Notes: generated by a model from the letters alone, not told the origin. Positions 11,885-24,910 are shown, numbered from the stretch's first letter. The stretch is DNA of 64,000 nt from Dolomedes plantarius (GCA_907164885.2 OU015496.1:181872374-181936373); one strand, 5' to 3'. Numbers and translations: made by a program.

Positions 11885-12898
11885 TTAATCAATCTCTTTA
11901 TTCTGCCCGTAACATAGCTAATAAATTGTAATAATTTTTTTGAATGCATAGTTCTTCTAGTTTTCCCTTCCAAGGCAAATATTTATACAAGCTTTGGTGG
12001 CTATCCCTTTAGTTGGCATTTTCAAAAAATAAATTACTTTAATTAATAACTAAATTAAATTACATTTTAAGTACATGGTTTGGGCCTGTTTAGAAAAGGG
12101 AAATTCATTTATTAATAGCATTTCAATACTAACTGATGCTTCCACGGATTGCTGCACGATTCCTGCGCAAATCATACTGTACTTGACAAATCTTAAACAA
12201 AACACAAACACATTTATTAACTATTTATATTAACGAACATTACTAGGTTTCGTCCAATTTTCAGACGATGGTTCAGTTTATATCATTACAAAATAGTCGC
12301 ACACGAACTAGAGGATTTACGCACAACTCAAACATTTTTTTTTTTATATTGTTAGCGTACATGTTAAAAACATGCACGTCAACAATTTTTATAATTTATA
12401 TTTAAATAGCAGAGTTTAAAAATGTGCAGTAAAAGCTATGTTAAAAAAGGTATACCCTAAAACCATTAAAGTTGTTCAAAATCATGTATAGACGACAAGA
12501 CTTTTTAACAATAACTAAAAGTTTATTCATTTGAAAAACGGGTTAAGAATTAGATAAAAACAACAATATCAACATCTTTCTTCTTACTAATAATACTGGG
12601 GTTTTCTTTAGATCAATTTTATAACAAACATTATATTTTATCATACTGTGATGGACTATCACAAGAATTAATATATAACTAATACAAAACGTCTTACTCT
12701 AGACAGGCTTGATACTTCATCCCAATATTTCATCAGCTCAAGAAGCTTACGATAATGTGCGTATCCTTGATGCCGTGATGCGTTTTTCGAAAGTGTTCGC
12801 CGCTTATATACACTTAACAGAAGCCGATATTCAAATATCGGGTACATCACTTCACTTGAAAAAAACTATCGGCTGGTAACTGAAGATTTTTATGTTTT
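11885..12898. other. Gene-free stretch; holds a paralogue of a hAT target site
   Basis: No gene is supported. The segment at about 12270-12340 resembles the sequence on both sides of the hAT element at 13404-14280, including AACTAGAGGATTTACG, and is uninterrupted. It therefore acts as an internal empty-site comparison. Confidence 0.55.
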
Positions 12899-12970
12899 AT
12901 TATATGACGTATGGCAGTTTGCCAGACATGACGTATTATATGACGTATGGCAGTTTGCCAGACATGACGT
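12899..12970. repeat. Perfect tandem duplication of 36 bp
   Basis: Two adjacent identical 36-base units contain GACGTATGGCAGTTTGCCAG. Confidence 0.95.
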
Positions 12971-13199
12971 AATCTAAACGAAACTTACGTCGTTGATTCG
13001 GTTTAGTTATTAATTGAATCGGCATAAAATGGAAATGCAGAATATGACGTCAAACTTCGGAAAGGCAAGTAATAAATGAATCTTTAAACTAACTATTGGT
13101 TCATATTTCTAACAGATATTCTCCGTCAGAAATTACTTCTTCCTCAGTCGGATCCGGTTCAATTAACGACTGAATGTCTTGATAAAGGCTTTTCAAATT

Positions 13200-13360
13200 A
13201 TCAATTTTTTCACCATATAGGTGAGCCAACATAGCTCCCAACTCTCAACCTTGTTCTCGGACAAGCGGGAATCGAACCCACTACCTGGCGGTGAGGTCAC
13301 TCAAAGAATGCCCATGGGACAAACCACTGCGCCACCCTACAGGCGAACCTTCAGACAGTG
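13200..13360 (-). mobile_element. tRNA-derived SINE-like sequence
   Basis: On the minus strand a tRNA-like head carries an A-box-like TGGCGCAGTGGTTT (about 13330-13317). It also has a near-canonical B box GGGTTCGATTCCC (about 13280-13268). A G+C-rich body follows (AACAAGGTTGAGAGTTGGGA). No tail or target duplication is resolved. A decayed tRNA gene is less likely because the body extends past the tRNA-like part. Confidence 0.6.
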
Positions 13361-13403
13361 ACTTCGTTCATACTATAACAAAACAGCCACCCACTAACTA
13401 GAG

Positions 13404-14280
13404 CAGGGATTTCCAACAGGATCTAGGTGGAAACCCTTGGGGGTCAATGAAAAATTCTAAAAGGTCTATAGTATTCCAGGGCTCCATTTGGGGTCGATGA
13501 TAAATTTTTCTGTTTTAAAATTTAATTTTTTATTAATGTAATTATTAGATAATAAAATCCGTTTTAATATGTATAAATATAGATTTGCATAGGGCGGAGT
13601 GATCCACCCATCTAAAGTCGAATGTCATGACGCTTTTGTACATGTGTCGAATGAAATTATAGTATAATTACATAACGAATATAAAGTATATATTTATATT
13701 CGTTATGTTACTTATTGTGACTTAACGTTGATAAGCAATTTCAGGCCAAATATTAAAAAAAAAATGTATCAATGCATCAATCACGATCGTTACATTAGTT
13801 GAAATTGATTTTTTGTGCAATTACAATCTGTGTTTCTAAAATCTTGTTTATATTTGTGAAATTAAAACTTAAAATAGTACAAAAATAATAAAGCATAAAC
13901 CTATTGAACCACTTTTTCTAATTTTTTGTTCATATTCTTAGGGCCTGTTCACATAGGAGTCCGTTGCGTTGCGTTAAGGAAAAGATGACGTTGAGACGAA
14001 AATAAACCAATCATAGGCCTCCAAACAATTAGCAATGAAATTTTTAACGCCTATGATTGGTTTATTTTCGTCTCAACGTCATCTTTCCCTTAACGCTACG
14101 CAACGGACTCCTATGTGAACAGGCCCTTGGTCAAATTGTTATCTTTAAGTGTTTTATGTGCAATTAGTATTATAATTATGTTGTATGCTGCATATTATAG
14201 AGAAAAAATGTGATGGGGACGATGAGGAAAATCATTCTTTTAAAAGGGGTCGATGGTAGGGAGAAGGTTGGGAACCCCTG
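13404..14280. mobile_element. hAT element with nested palindromic MITE
   Basis: The left end is CAGGGATTTCCAAC; the right end read inward is CAGGGGTTCCCAACC. A perfect 8-bp duplication AACTAGAG flanks it (13396-13403 and 14281-14288). The interior is non-coding and holds the palindromic MITE at 13941-14126. An uninterrupted paralogue of the target lies near 12305. Confidence 0.93.
13941..14126. mobile_element. Palindromic MITE, short copy
   Basis: The ends GGGCCTGTTCACATAGGAGT are identical to those of the long copy at 4589-5031, and the arms pair over about 80 bp. The core near 14018-14050 contains CCTCCAAACAATTAGCAATG, the reverse complement of the extra block in the long copy's left arm. 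No coding potential. It lies inside the hAT element at 13404-14280 and is therefore the later insertion. Confidence 0.92.
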
Positions 14281-14288
14281 AACTAGAG

Positions 14289-15107
14289 GATTTAAGCGCA
14301 ACTCCAAACACTTCAGGCGTGCATAGCGCCTCTTTGCTCATTTCGCTACAATCCCTACTAACATGATTAGAAAATCTCTACGAACATGATTAGAGAAGAT
14401 TGGGCAGATCTACGTATAGCGCATATAACACGCTTACCACTCATCATGCACTGAGAATTCCCTCACGCCACAAAATGAAGAAACTCGGTCGGAAATAGGT
14501 TTGGTATTCAGTTATAGAAATTGGTTACTCCCTTCACAACCGGCATCTTAATTTGAGTAATTAAATCTAGCCGGCTGGTGGATGAACGAGTTTGGAAGTT
14601 CTAAAAAAACTGGCTAAAATAACGTTAGCACCTACAGTGATCAAGATTCTAGAACGATCTTTTAAATTTTCATGTATAATCAAAATTTTAAACTTCAATA
14701 ATATTTAATACGTATATATAAAGTTATTCAGAACGTGAACAAATTAGACGAAGACAAAAGTAGGTTACCTACGATTTGGGGACATCACGGGGAAACTGAT
14801 TCGAAGCGATAAAAAGAGTAAAATGTTTCTCAAACTCAATATACTCTATATCATTAAATATGTGTTTCTAATAGCTCAAAGATTTAATTATTATTCAGAA
14901 TATAAACAGAAGAACCTTAAAAATAGCTGTTTCCATACATCGCAAGTAGTACGTAGTTGCTGATAGGTTGAATTATGATGTCATTCTTTGCTCGCTTCTG
15001 ATTGGTTGACTGGAACCTGTTGGGGAAACATCCGATTTTTTCGGTTCTAGACCAAAGGGGGGAAAGTCCATGCTTGAAGTAGAACTTTATCAGACTCAAA
15101 ATTTTTG
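14289..15107. other. Gene-free stretch upstream of the BEL/Pao element
   Basis: No recognised gene or element end. Confidence 0.45.
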
Positions 15108-15112
15108 GCCTA
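15108..15112. repeat. Target-site duplication GCCTA (left)
   Basis: The same five bases lie immediately after the 3' LTR at 21054-21058. Five bases fits BEL/Pao integration. Confidence 0.9.
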
Positions 15113-15337
15113 TGTCTGAGCGCATGCGCTAGGCGGCGTCTGATATGACGTAGACAAAAATACTTCAGTAGTAGCCAAAACGTTGCTTTGTGTGGATGTC
15201 ATTCCACGAGCGGGAAATTTCTCCATTTACTTTGTTTAAAATCATTTGATTAATAAAAACGTTGTTAATTACTAACAACTGGTCCGTCGTCAATGTTTAT
15301 GGTCTACTCACATCTAAATAGTCTATCTTAAAAGACA
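15113..15337 (+). repeat. 5' LTR of the BEL/Pao element
   Basis: It begins TGTCTGAGCGCATGCGC and ends AAAAGACA, with TG...CA termini. A GCGCATGCGC palindrome lies near the start and an AATAAA polyadenylation-type signal at 15252-15257. It differs from the 3' LTR by a G/A near 15142 and a T/C in the AAATTTCTCC stretch near 15220. Confidence 0.96.
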
Positions 15338-15339
15338 AG

Positions 15340-15357
15340 TGGTCCGTCGAGCCGGAG
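15340..15357 (+). promoter_or_regulatory. Primer-binding site, probably tRNA-Tyr
   Basis: Two bases after the LTR lies TGGTCCGTCGAGCCGGA. TGG pairs with the CCA of a tRNA. From memory the rest matches the 3' end of animal tRNA-Tyr with one mismatch. This would prime minus-strand synthesis. Confidence 0.65.
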
Positions 15358-15371
15358 TAGACCAACGACCT

Positions 15372-18300
15372 ATGGAGAAATTAAATAGATTAAAGGGTGC
15401 CTTGAAAGGCAATATTACGAAATTGGAACAGTTCTGCAAAACACAAACTGAGGAAGTTAATACTACTCCGAGCGAACTAAGTGTGAAAATGCGTAAAATA
15501 GAAAGTCTGCAATGAAGACTGGAAGATTTAAGAGAACAATATTGTTCTCTGCTATTAGATGACGCTGATTGTGACATAAATGAAGCTGAAGAGGATTTAA
15601 GTGAATCAGAAGACCGCCTGGAGATATTGGAGGTGAGTTTCAAAACCCTCCTTGATTCAATTAAAAATGCTGTTAGTATTGTTGATAATGTAAACCGAAA
15701 CAGCGAAACCCAAAGTAACGCACAGACAGCAAAAACGAAAGTTAAGCTACCAGAAATACCTCTCCCTACTTTTAATGGGAAAATAGAGGACTGGTCAACA
15801 TTTAAAAGTCAATTTAATGATCTAATTACTAATAATGAAGTATTAAATGAAACACAAAAATTGTATTATCTACGCGCATCACTGAAGGGCGATGCTAAAC
15901 AAATAGAGTCATGTGATGATTCTTTCGATTCGTTGTTTAATGCTTTAACCGAAAGGTTTGAAAATTTACGTTTACTACTTGAAACACATGTTCTTGCGAT
16001 TCTCAATTACGAGAAACTACAACATGAATCGACTAAAGAACTAAGAGCTTTAATTGATTGTATAAATAAAAACATCAGAGCATTGAGTGTTTTGAAACAC
16101 GAGAAAAATGATTTATCGGAAATATTTTTAGTCAGTGTTATACTTCAAAAACTTGATCGGGAAACACGAAGATTATTTGAATCACATCTAAATTCCAAGG
16201 AAGTTCCCAAATTTGATACATTAATGTCTTTCTTGGAAAAAAGAAGCTTAGTACTAGAAGGTATAAATCGCACGCCCCTTGCAAAGAATACAAACAAAGT
16301 TTCTTCCCCCTATAACAAAACAAAATATTTAATGATTAACGCTAATGAAAAATATAAACCTAAAGAATGTGTTTTATGTAAACATCCACATTATTTGAAC
16401 AAATGTAGTGTATTCCAGGGAATGGATACACATAAAAGATTTGAAACGGTAAAGGAAGAAAAATTATGCATCAACTGTCTGAATAAAAACCACACTTCTA
16501 ATTTCTGCAAGTCTAAATATTCTTGTGTAATCTGTGGTAGAAGACACCATACGATGTTACATAACGAACAAATCGCTGATTCTGAAAAAAGAGCAAAAAC
16601 AGCAGGTGCGATTTCTGGTGGTTTTAACCGTCCTGCGAAAACAGAACGAAAAGAGCAAAACTTAGCGTTTCAAACTTTGAGTATTTCGGAAAAAGAAAAC
16701 AAATCGATTTTGTTAAGCACAGCGTATATTTATATTGAAGATTCTACCGGAAACAAGAAAAGAGTTAGGTGTATTTTAGATAATGGTTCGAATATAAATT
16801 GTTTAACGAATGAGTGTGCTGATATTTTGGGTATTAAAAAGAAATGTGTAAATGCGCCAGTGTCTGGTTTAAATGGATCTGTTCATACAATAAAGTCAAA
16901 AGTTGATACTACAATTTCGAATGCAGATGATAGCTTCCAGGAAAGTGTTGAATTTTTTATTATTCCAAAAATAACTGATTTAACTCCTTCGCATTATTTG
17001 GATACTTCAGATGTAAAATTACCTGACTTTATAGAACTTGCAGACGCTACATATTTTAGACCAGGAAAAATACATGCTCTTATTGGAGCTGAACTGTTTT
17101 TCAAGATTATTAAAAATGATTCCTTTAAAGTTGCTGATAAATTGTTTATGAAAGATTCAGTGTTTGGCTGGATAGCTACTGGGTCTCTGAAGGAAATCCA
17201 AACTCAAAATAAAATGCATTGTTATTTAATTCAAAACGGTGATACGATAGATAACACTCTAAAGTCATTTTGGGAATTGGAATCTATTGGTATAATACAT
17301 GATGACCCAAAATTAACGGAACAAGATCAGGTAATTAAAATATTTAATGAAACTACTACGTTTCACAATGGTCGTTACGAAGTAGAACTGCCATGGAAAA
17401 GATATTTTAAACAATTAGGGGATAACTTTAAAGTGTCAAAACAAAGATTACACTCGTTACAAAGAAAATTTTATCGCAACCCAGAGTTGCATGCACAGTA
17501 CAAAGAAATTATTGATGACTATTTAAAGAATGGAATCATTGAAAGGGTGGAAGAAACTAAAAATCAGGACGTGGTGGAAAAACCACTTTATTACTTGCCA
17601 CATCAGGCGGTTCAGAAACAAGACCGACTTACTACTAAAACTCGTGTAGTTTTTGATGCCAGCTCGCATGACATTGGTCACCTTTCCTTAAATCATTGCT
17701 TATGGACAGGGCCAAATTTGAATCCAAACCTCTTTGATATTCTAATAAACTTTAGACTAAACAAAATTGCCTTAACTTCTGACATTGAAAAGGCGTTTCT
17801 ACAGATTTCCCTTTCAGAAAAGGACAGAGAGGCAGTACGTTTTTTGTGGTCTAATGGCATGAATGAAAACATCGAAGTGTACCGATTTAAACGAGTTCTT
17901 TTTGGGGTAAACGCCAGTCCGTTCCTGTTATCTGCAACCATAAGAAAACACATTGAAAAGTTCAGTGGTGAATTTCCTGTGACCACACAACTCCTTGATC
18001 GCTGCCTGTATGTTGATGATTTTATCACTAGCATCGACAACCTTGATCTTGCACTAGAAGTCTCCCACAAAGCCAAGGAAATCTTGCAGAAAGCTCGGAT
18101 GTTTCTTAGAAAGTGGTTTACAAACGACGAAAATCTCATGAAACAGTGGAAGGAAGATGGGTTTGATATCCAACATCAACACGAATCCATTAGCTTAGGT
18201 TCAAATTCAACAAAGGTTTTAGGAATGGCATGGAATACCCCTGATGATTGTTTCACCATAGAAGTTAAAGGTTTAATTCAGTTCTTGTCCAACGATAAAA

Positions 18301-20618
18301 ATACAAAACGTTTTCTTCTCCAAGCTGCTGGGAAAATCTTCGACCCTTTGGGACTATTGGCACCGTTCACCATACGTGTAAAATGTCTTTTTCAGCAGTT
18401 GTGGCTACAGAGAATTCCCTGGGATGGAGATCTACCTCCTGATGTTCAAAAAGAATGGTTACAGTGGTGTAGCGAACTTCCATGTCTAGCAGAATTAAAA
18501 ATTCCTCGATTTGTGCTGAACTCGAATAGTGAGTTTGGTGATGTAGTTGAAATCCACAGTTTCTCTGATGCCAGCAAAGTGGCATACGGCGCCGCTGTTT
18601 ATTTACGAGTTTTAACAAAGAATGGTATTGAGGTCAATCTTGTAACATCTAAAAGCAGGGTTTCCCCTCTAAAGAAGATTTCAATACCTAGATTAGAACT
18701 TCTAGGTGCCTTGTTAGCTGCACGATTAACCAAGACAGTCAAGGAAACTATCGACCAAAAAACTCAGTCAACAGTGTATTTTTGGACAGACTCGACAATA
18801 GTGCTATATTGGATAAAAGGTCCCACCAAACGCTGGAAACAGTTCGTAGCAAATAGGGTTAATGAAATAAAAACCCTGACCGATACCAATGCCTGGAATC
18901 ACTGTCCAGGTAGAGAAAACCCTGCGGATTTAGTGTCTAGAGGTACCAGCGCTCAGTCTCTTGTGGACAATTCAATGTGGTTAAAAGGCCCCCCATTTCT
19001 TACAACCAGTGAACTGCCCGTTACAAACGTTGTTCCTGATGTTCCAGAAACAAACTATCTTTCTGAAATGAAAAGTGACACTAATTCTAAAAGCATTACT
19101 TTAATCAATTTATCTGATGAAAAAAGTGTTTTAAATAGTATACTTGATCTTAGTAATAACTATGTGAAAATAATTCGTATTCTAAGTCATGTTTACAGGT
19201 TCATTCATAATGTAAAAAATCCAGGGAAAAAGGAAACCGGTCGTCTGACTCATATGGAGCTGACTAAAGCTGAAAACATTATCATTAAGTATGTACAGGA
19301 AGGTGAGTATTCAGAAGAGATCAAAAGGTTGAAAAATGGCAAGTCTGTTAAGGGTAATAGCAAATTGGCTTCATTAAATTGTTTTTTAGATGATGATAAA
19401 ATATTAAGAGTAGGAGGTAGGTTGTCTAAATCTAAGCTAAGATTTAATGAAAAATTCCCTATGGTACTTCCTAGCAAGCATCGATTTACTCAAACTGTTG
19501 TAAAATATTTTCATTTAAAAAACTTGCACATAGGTCCACAGTCCCTATTGTATCATGTTCGCCAAAAATTCTGGATACCAAATGGTAGAGATGTTTGTCG
19601 TAAAACTGTACATAATTGCATCACTTGCTTTAAAAACAAACCTCGAGAAGCAAGTCAAATTATGGGTGATTTGCCAGAGGAACGTGTTGTACCCAACTTT
19701 CCTTTTAATGTGACAGGCATAGATTTTTGCGGCCCCTTTTTTGTAAAATTTAAGAATCAAAGGAAAGGTGTGCTCAACAAAATCTATGTTTCTATATTTG
19801 TTTGTATGTGTACCAGGGCAACACACCTAGACTTTGTTTCGGACTTGACTACTAAGGCTTTCATTACCAGTTTGAAAAGATTTTTTAGTCGAAGAGGTAG
19901 AAGTTCTAAAATATTTAGTGATAACGCAAAAAACTTTGTTGGAGCCAACGCAGAGCTCAAAAAACTACACCAACTGGTAAATCACCCAGATGAAACATTG
20001 GCTAATTATCTCAGTAACGAAGGTATAGAATGGAACCATATCCCTCCAAAATCTCCGAATTTCGGTGGACTCTGGGAAGCGGGGGTCAAATCGTTCAAGT
20101 TCCACTTAAAACGTATAGTCGGTAATTCGAATCTTAATCTAGAAGAATTTTTAACTGTCATTTCAGAAATTGAAGGAGTGCTGAACTCACGACCCCTTAC
20201 TCCCATGTCATCGGAATTCGATGATTTTGAAACATTGACCCCTGGTCACTTTTTGATAGGCAGACCCATCACCTCCATTGTTGAACCTCAATTGATAAAT
20301 ATTCCTGAAAATAGACTTATGAAATGGCAGCGGGTAACTAAACTAAGCCAACAGATTTGGAAGTTGTGGAAACGAGACTATTTGAACAATCTACAACAGC
20401 GAAGCAAATGGAAGTTTCAAAAAAATAATGTAAAAATTGGTGCTCTCGCATTAATTAAGGATGACAACCTTCCGAGTACGAAATGGTTGACTGGTAGGAT
20501 TACAGAACTTTTTCATGGTACAGATACAAAGGTCAGAGTTGTAAATTTACGATTGTCTAATGGAAAAATGTTAAAGAGAAGTGTAAGAAATATTTGTATT
20601 CTTCCCATTGATGAATAA
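15372..20618 (+). CDS. BEL/Pao Gag-Pol polyprotein with one internal stop
   Basis: The frame runs from the ATG at 15372 to the TAA at 20616-20618, with one TGA (codon 48, 15513-15515). The downstream open part cannot start at 15627, which is a TTG codon. Numbering residues from 15627, domains in order are: Gag helical region with LPEIPLPTFNGKIEDW (about 40); zinc knuckles CVLCKHPHYLNKC and CINCLNKNHTSNFC (about 247-312); aspartic protease ILDNGSN (about 383); reverse transcriptase with D719 and YVDD at 795-798; RNase H with D981 and D1055; integrase zinc finger H1296, H1301, C1331, C1334; integrase core D1366, D1432, E1484; and the C-terminal domain of Pao integrases (about 1566-1660). All catalytic blocks look intact. 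A CGA-to-TGA transition would explain the stop, but that is inference. Confidence 0.95.
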
Positions 20619-20828
20619 GTTTGATATGAAATTTGATTTATTTTTAAGGAAAAAATTACCATTTTATGATGTCATGTTTATAGTATAATTTCTCAAGATG
20701 TTACGCATAAGTGGTTTTTTATATTTGAAATTGTGTATTATTTGTATTTGAATTATTCCTTTATAATGTAATTGTTTCTTTTAACTTTATATTTCTTGAA
20801 TGTTGTCACATTGCAAGGCCGGGCGGCA
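20619..20828 (+). other. 3' untranslated region of the BEL/Pao element
   Basis: It is AT-rich and non-coding, ending in a purine-rich AAGGCCGGGCGG directly before the 3' LTR. That is the expected place for the polypurine tract, although the tract is unusually rich in G and C. Confidence 0.6.
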
Positions 20829-21053
20829 TGTCTGAGCGCATGCGCTAGGCGGCGTCTAATATGACGTAGACAAAAATACTTCAGTAGTAGCCAAAACGTT
20901 GCTTTGTGTGGATGTCATTCCACGAGCGGGAAATTTCCCCATTTACTTTGTTTAAAATCATTTGATTAATAAAAACGTTGTTAATTACTAACAACTGGTC
21001 CGTCGTCAATGTTTATGGTCTACTCACATCTAAATAGTCTATCTTAAAAGACA
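20829..21053 (+). repeat. 3' LTR of the BEL/Pao element
   Basis: It has the same length and ends as the 5' LTR, with two differences noted. AATAAA lies at 20968-20973. The duplication GCCTA follows at 21054-21058. Confidence 0.96.
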
Positions 21054-21058
21054 GCCTA

Positions 21059-23421
21059 CTCAGTACAAAAGAATCGTCCGATAGAGTTGTCTGTGCATAG
21101 TCATAGAGGAAAACTCTCGTGTGTGACATGGGCTTAAGAGAAAAATATAAACAAGTTACAAATTTGTAAATTTAATCCAAATATGCAAAAACCACATCTA
21201 GAAACCAAACCATTTGATGTGCTTGAATGAAGCAAAAGTACATGAACGTCAGCTGCAAAAAACCAGGATTTATAAACGAGGTTATCTGGGGTTTGAAACC
21301 AAACCATGCATTGGTCCCTTGCACAGAGAAATGCTGAGAAGAATTTAAAGGAGTTAATACGACAACCGCTAAGTGCTAAGGAAATGAAATCAGGAGCAAA
21401 AGGTAGAATAACTGCATTTTATGGTGGCCAATATTTTTCACAGGATACTAGAGCGTGATCATGCAAAATTTGACGCAGATTGACCGTAGGGTTTAGGAAT
21501 GTTTGGAGAACCAACAGACAGACAGAATTTTTACATAGAAGACCGCAGAGAAATTTTATTAGCAAGGCTTTTTCCTCAACGCAATTTGCATTGTCCTTAA
21601 CTGGTCAGAAGTTTTCAGCTTTGTTAGATTATTTACTGTTTGAAAAGTTGTAAGTTTTGTCTTTGATTAACTTTACACTTACCTATTTTAAAGTTTACAA
21701 AAGGAAATGATTTGCCTTGAAATTCCCCCATCCGCCACCCCCTTGAGAAAGTGGTCACGTGACGTCAATGAGATATGATCTGTTCAACATTTTCTCGACC
21801 TGCATCAAAACCAGCTTTTACGAGATTCCTTTTGCAAAATATCTCATTACCAATGGATCGGTCAATAAGGTTTGTAGATCCCCTAGAATTCATGGATTTT
21901 ACTTTCTGAACCATTGCTGTAATACAGATGGCCGATTTCTGGACCAAATAAAATTACCTTCCTTTACTGCACCTACCGCAGTCTGTTCGAGAAAATTCAA
22001 ACTCATAATTCATCAGCAGTCAGTTTTAGAAGAGAGACAATTTTTTCAGCGTACACTAAAAATATATAATAAATTACACGTAAATTTATTGCAGACATAT
22101 CAGTAGATTAGATAAATTATATAGATTACAGAGTAATTAACAGCGTTAATTTTTATTGCGCTTTCTTCTAATGTCTCTCGATAACACCTCCGAAATTTCT
22201 CCATGAAAAATTATCTTTATACATGCAAGGCCTTGAAAATTAAAACAATTTTGCATGTCTATAATTTACCTTGACTTTCACATGATTAGTTCAAAATTTT
22301 TATATTGATGCATCTTCGAAAGATGCAAGCAATATTCTGGTCGAAAGTTACGTCTAATGCTAATTAAAAATTAATGCCATCAGAAAGTTGTCGTCGAAAA
22401 ATAGTCTGAAGAAAAATCCTTTTCAGTTTAATAAATAGTATAATTACTCATTCAATAAAAGCAATTAAGAAACTCCCGATTTGACAGCACGTTCGTTGGT
22501 TAGTAATTGCTGTTTTGTGTCTGACAACAGCTTGTAGATTTAGATGAGAATATTAGTGCAAAAATCTTGGCCTAATAACTAAAAAAGAAATTCCTCTTCC
22601 CCCTCTAACATAAGTACTCCGCTTCTATTTCCAACTGCTGTTCTTAGAACAGACCTACTTCTCTCCCCACGCAAGAAGAGAATATTCTTTTCAAAAACAA
22701 ATTTCGTCTGCTACCGGGTAATACTCCATTCGCTTCTTTATGCTTGTGCTATTATGATTGCCTCCGGCAGTTTCAGATGATATTACAGTAAGATTTTATT
22801 TCATCTTCTCCTCTTCAAATTTACTTAAGCCTAATAGCATAATTTATGATAAATATAGAACTGAAAATTACGTGGGTAAGGAATGAAATCTTATATTTTT
22901 CTCTAATTTGTTTTGTTCCCTCTTTTTTTGCGAGAAAGGTGAAAAAAGAAAATGTTCGCGTAACTTTATCTTTTAAAACATTTAAAGACCTATTTATTCA
23001 TTAAATTATGATCTATTAAATTTGATGCTTATGGGGAGGAAAAAGAATATTTAAAGATGAGGATTTTGGACATAAAATTGATCTTTAATAGAATTAGATA
23101 TTTTTAATTTTAAGGTAAGTTAAATATAAATTTTTTAATGGCATTAATACTTTCTCTTTTTACAGCATCTGCAAAAGTTATCAGCTGCATTAACGTTACT
23201 TCAATGTAACATTGCTATTTTTCTCCTTTTTTTAATTAAAATTGCATAATTTTTTTTACAAAACAATTGATGATGAAACTATATACAGATTTTTTCTTCA
23301 CATTAAAGAACTTCCATCTTTCACTTTAACACCCCGTTATAAGGAATGTCCGTTAAAGAGAAAGCCGTCAGAACTTAATCGAATAAAATTGTAAACATTA
23401 GACGAACTAAGCTAAACAATT
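21059..23421. other. Long gene-free stretch
   Basis: No supported gene or element end. The longest open frame (21759-22106, plus) has no motif. Composition is AT-rich throughout. Confidence 0.5.
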
Positions 23422-23524
23422 GTTTATAGCGGGCCTACACAACATACGGCCCGCGGTCCACATGCGGCCTGCCAGCACTCGCCCTGTGGCCCGCGGAGGC
23501 TTTTGTGAACGCATATTATAATTA

Positions 23525-23975
23525 CAGTAAAACCTCGTTTATACGGATTTTCGAATAATCCGAATGAGATTTGTAGACATTTTTTTTATGTTCCCTTTAG
23601 ATAATAATTTTTAACTATAATAGCAAGAACGTAACTGCAAGTACGCCAAATATTCGCTTTTTAGTTTGATTCATTGTACATTTCCTGCATAGATTTTTCA
23701 ATAAATTATGGTAATAAAATGCTTTTTGTTGAGTTTAAGAAAGCTTTATTAGATTTACCATTTCTTTGTTAGGAAATGATGTGAAAAGTTATTTTGATAA
23801 TTTTTAATGTCTTGTAAACAATACTATGTAATTTTGTTACAAAACACATTTTTTTTTATCGTAATAAACGGTAAGTCTGCTTAGTTAAGGATTTTGTTTT
23901 GCTGATTACCGATATCACCCGGATTATCTGGATTGCCTACGGTTCCAGTTAGTCCGGATAAGCAAGGTTTTACTG
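23525..23975. mobile_element. pogo/Tigger-type MITE
   Basis: The ends CAGTAAAACCTCG and (inward from the right) CAGTAAAACCTTGC are flanked by TA (23523-23524, 23976-23977). No transposase is present in the 451 bp. It sits inside the hAT element at 23430. Confidence 0.9.
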
Positions 23976-24039
23976 TAATCTAGAAAATACGAAATAATAT
24001 TTTTAGATTTATAATATTACGAAAGGAATCTATAAGTAA

Positions 24040-24910
<871 letters not shown>

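Larger units (their letters stand above)
15113..21053 (+). mobile_element. BEL/Pao LTR retrotransposon, nearly intact
   Basis: Two 225-bp LTRs enclose a primer-binding site, one long Gag-Pol frame and a short 3' untranslated region. A perfect 5-bp duplication flanks the element. The 5.94-kb length, the domain order (Gag, protease, reverse transcriptase, RNase H, integrase) and the absence of an env frame fit a standard BEL/Pao element that makes cytoplasmic particles and integrates cDNA into the nucleus. The LTRs differ at two positions I can see, so the insertion is recent. The one obvious defect is an in-frame TGA near the start of Gag. Confidence 0.96.

Noticed and set aside
17693..18139. 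Minus-strand open frame inside the BEL/Pao gene
   Set aside because: It is antisense to the reverse transcriptase and is a shadow of that frame; the same applies to the others on that strand between 15323 and 20206.
15627..20618. Methionine start of the BEL/Pao frame at 15627
   Set aside because: The codon is TTG. The frame is open further upstream to the TGA at 15513, and the first plausible ATG is at 15372.
21759..22106. 115-codon frame as a host gene
   Set aside because: No recognisable domain, splice context or codon signal that I can see.
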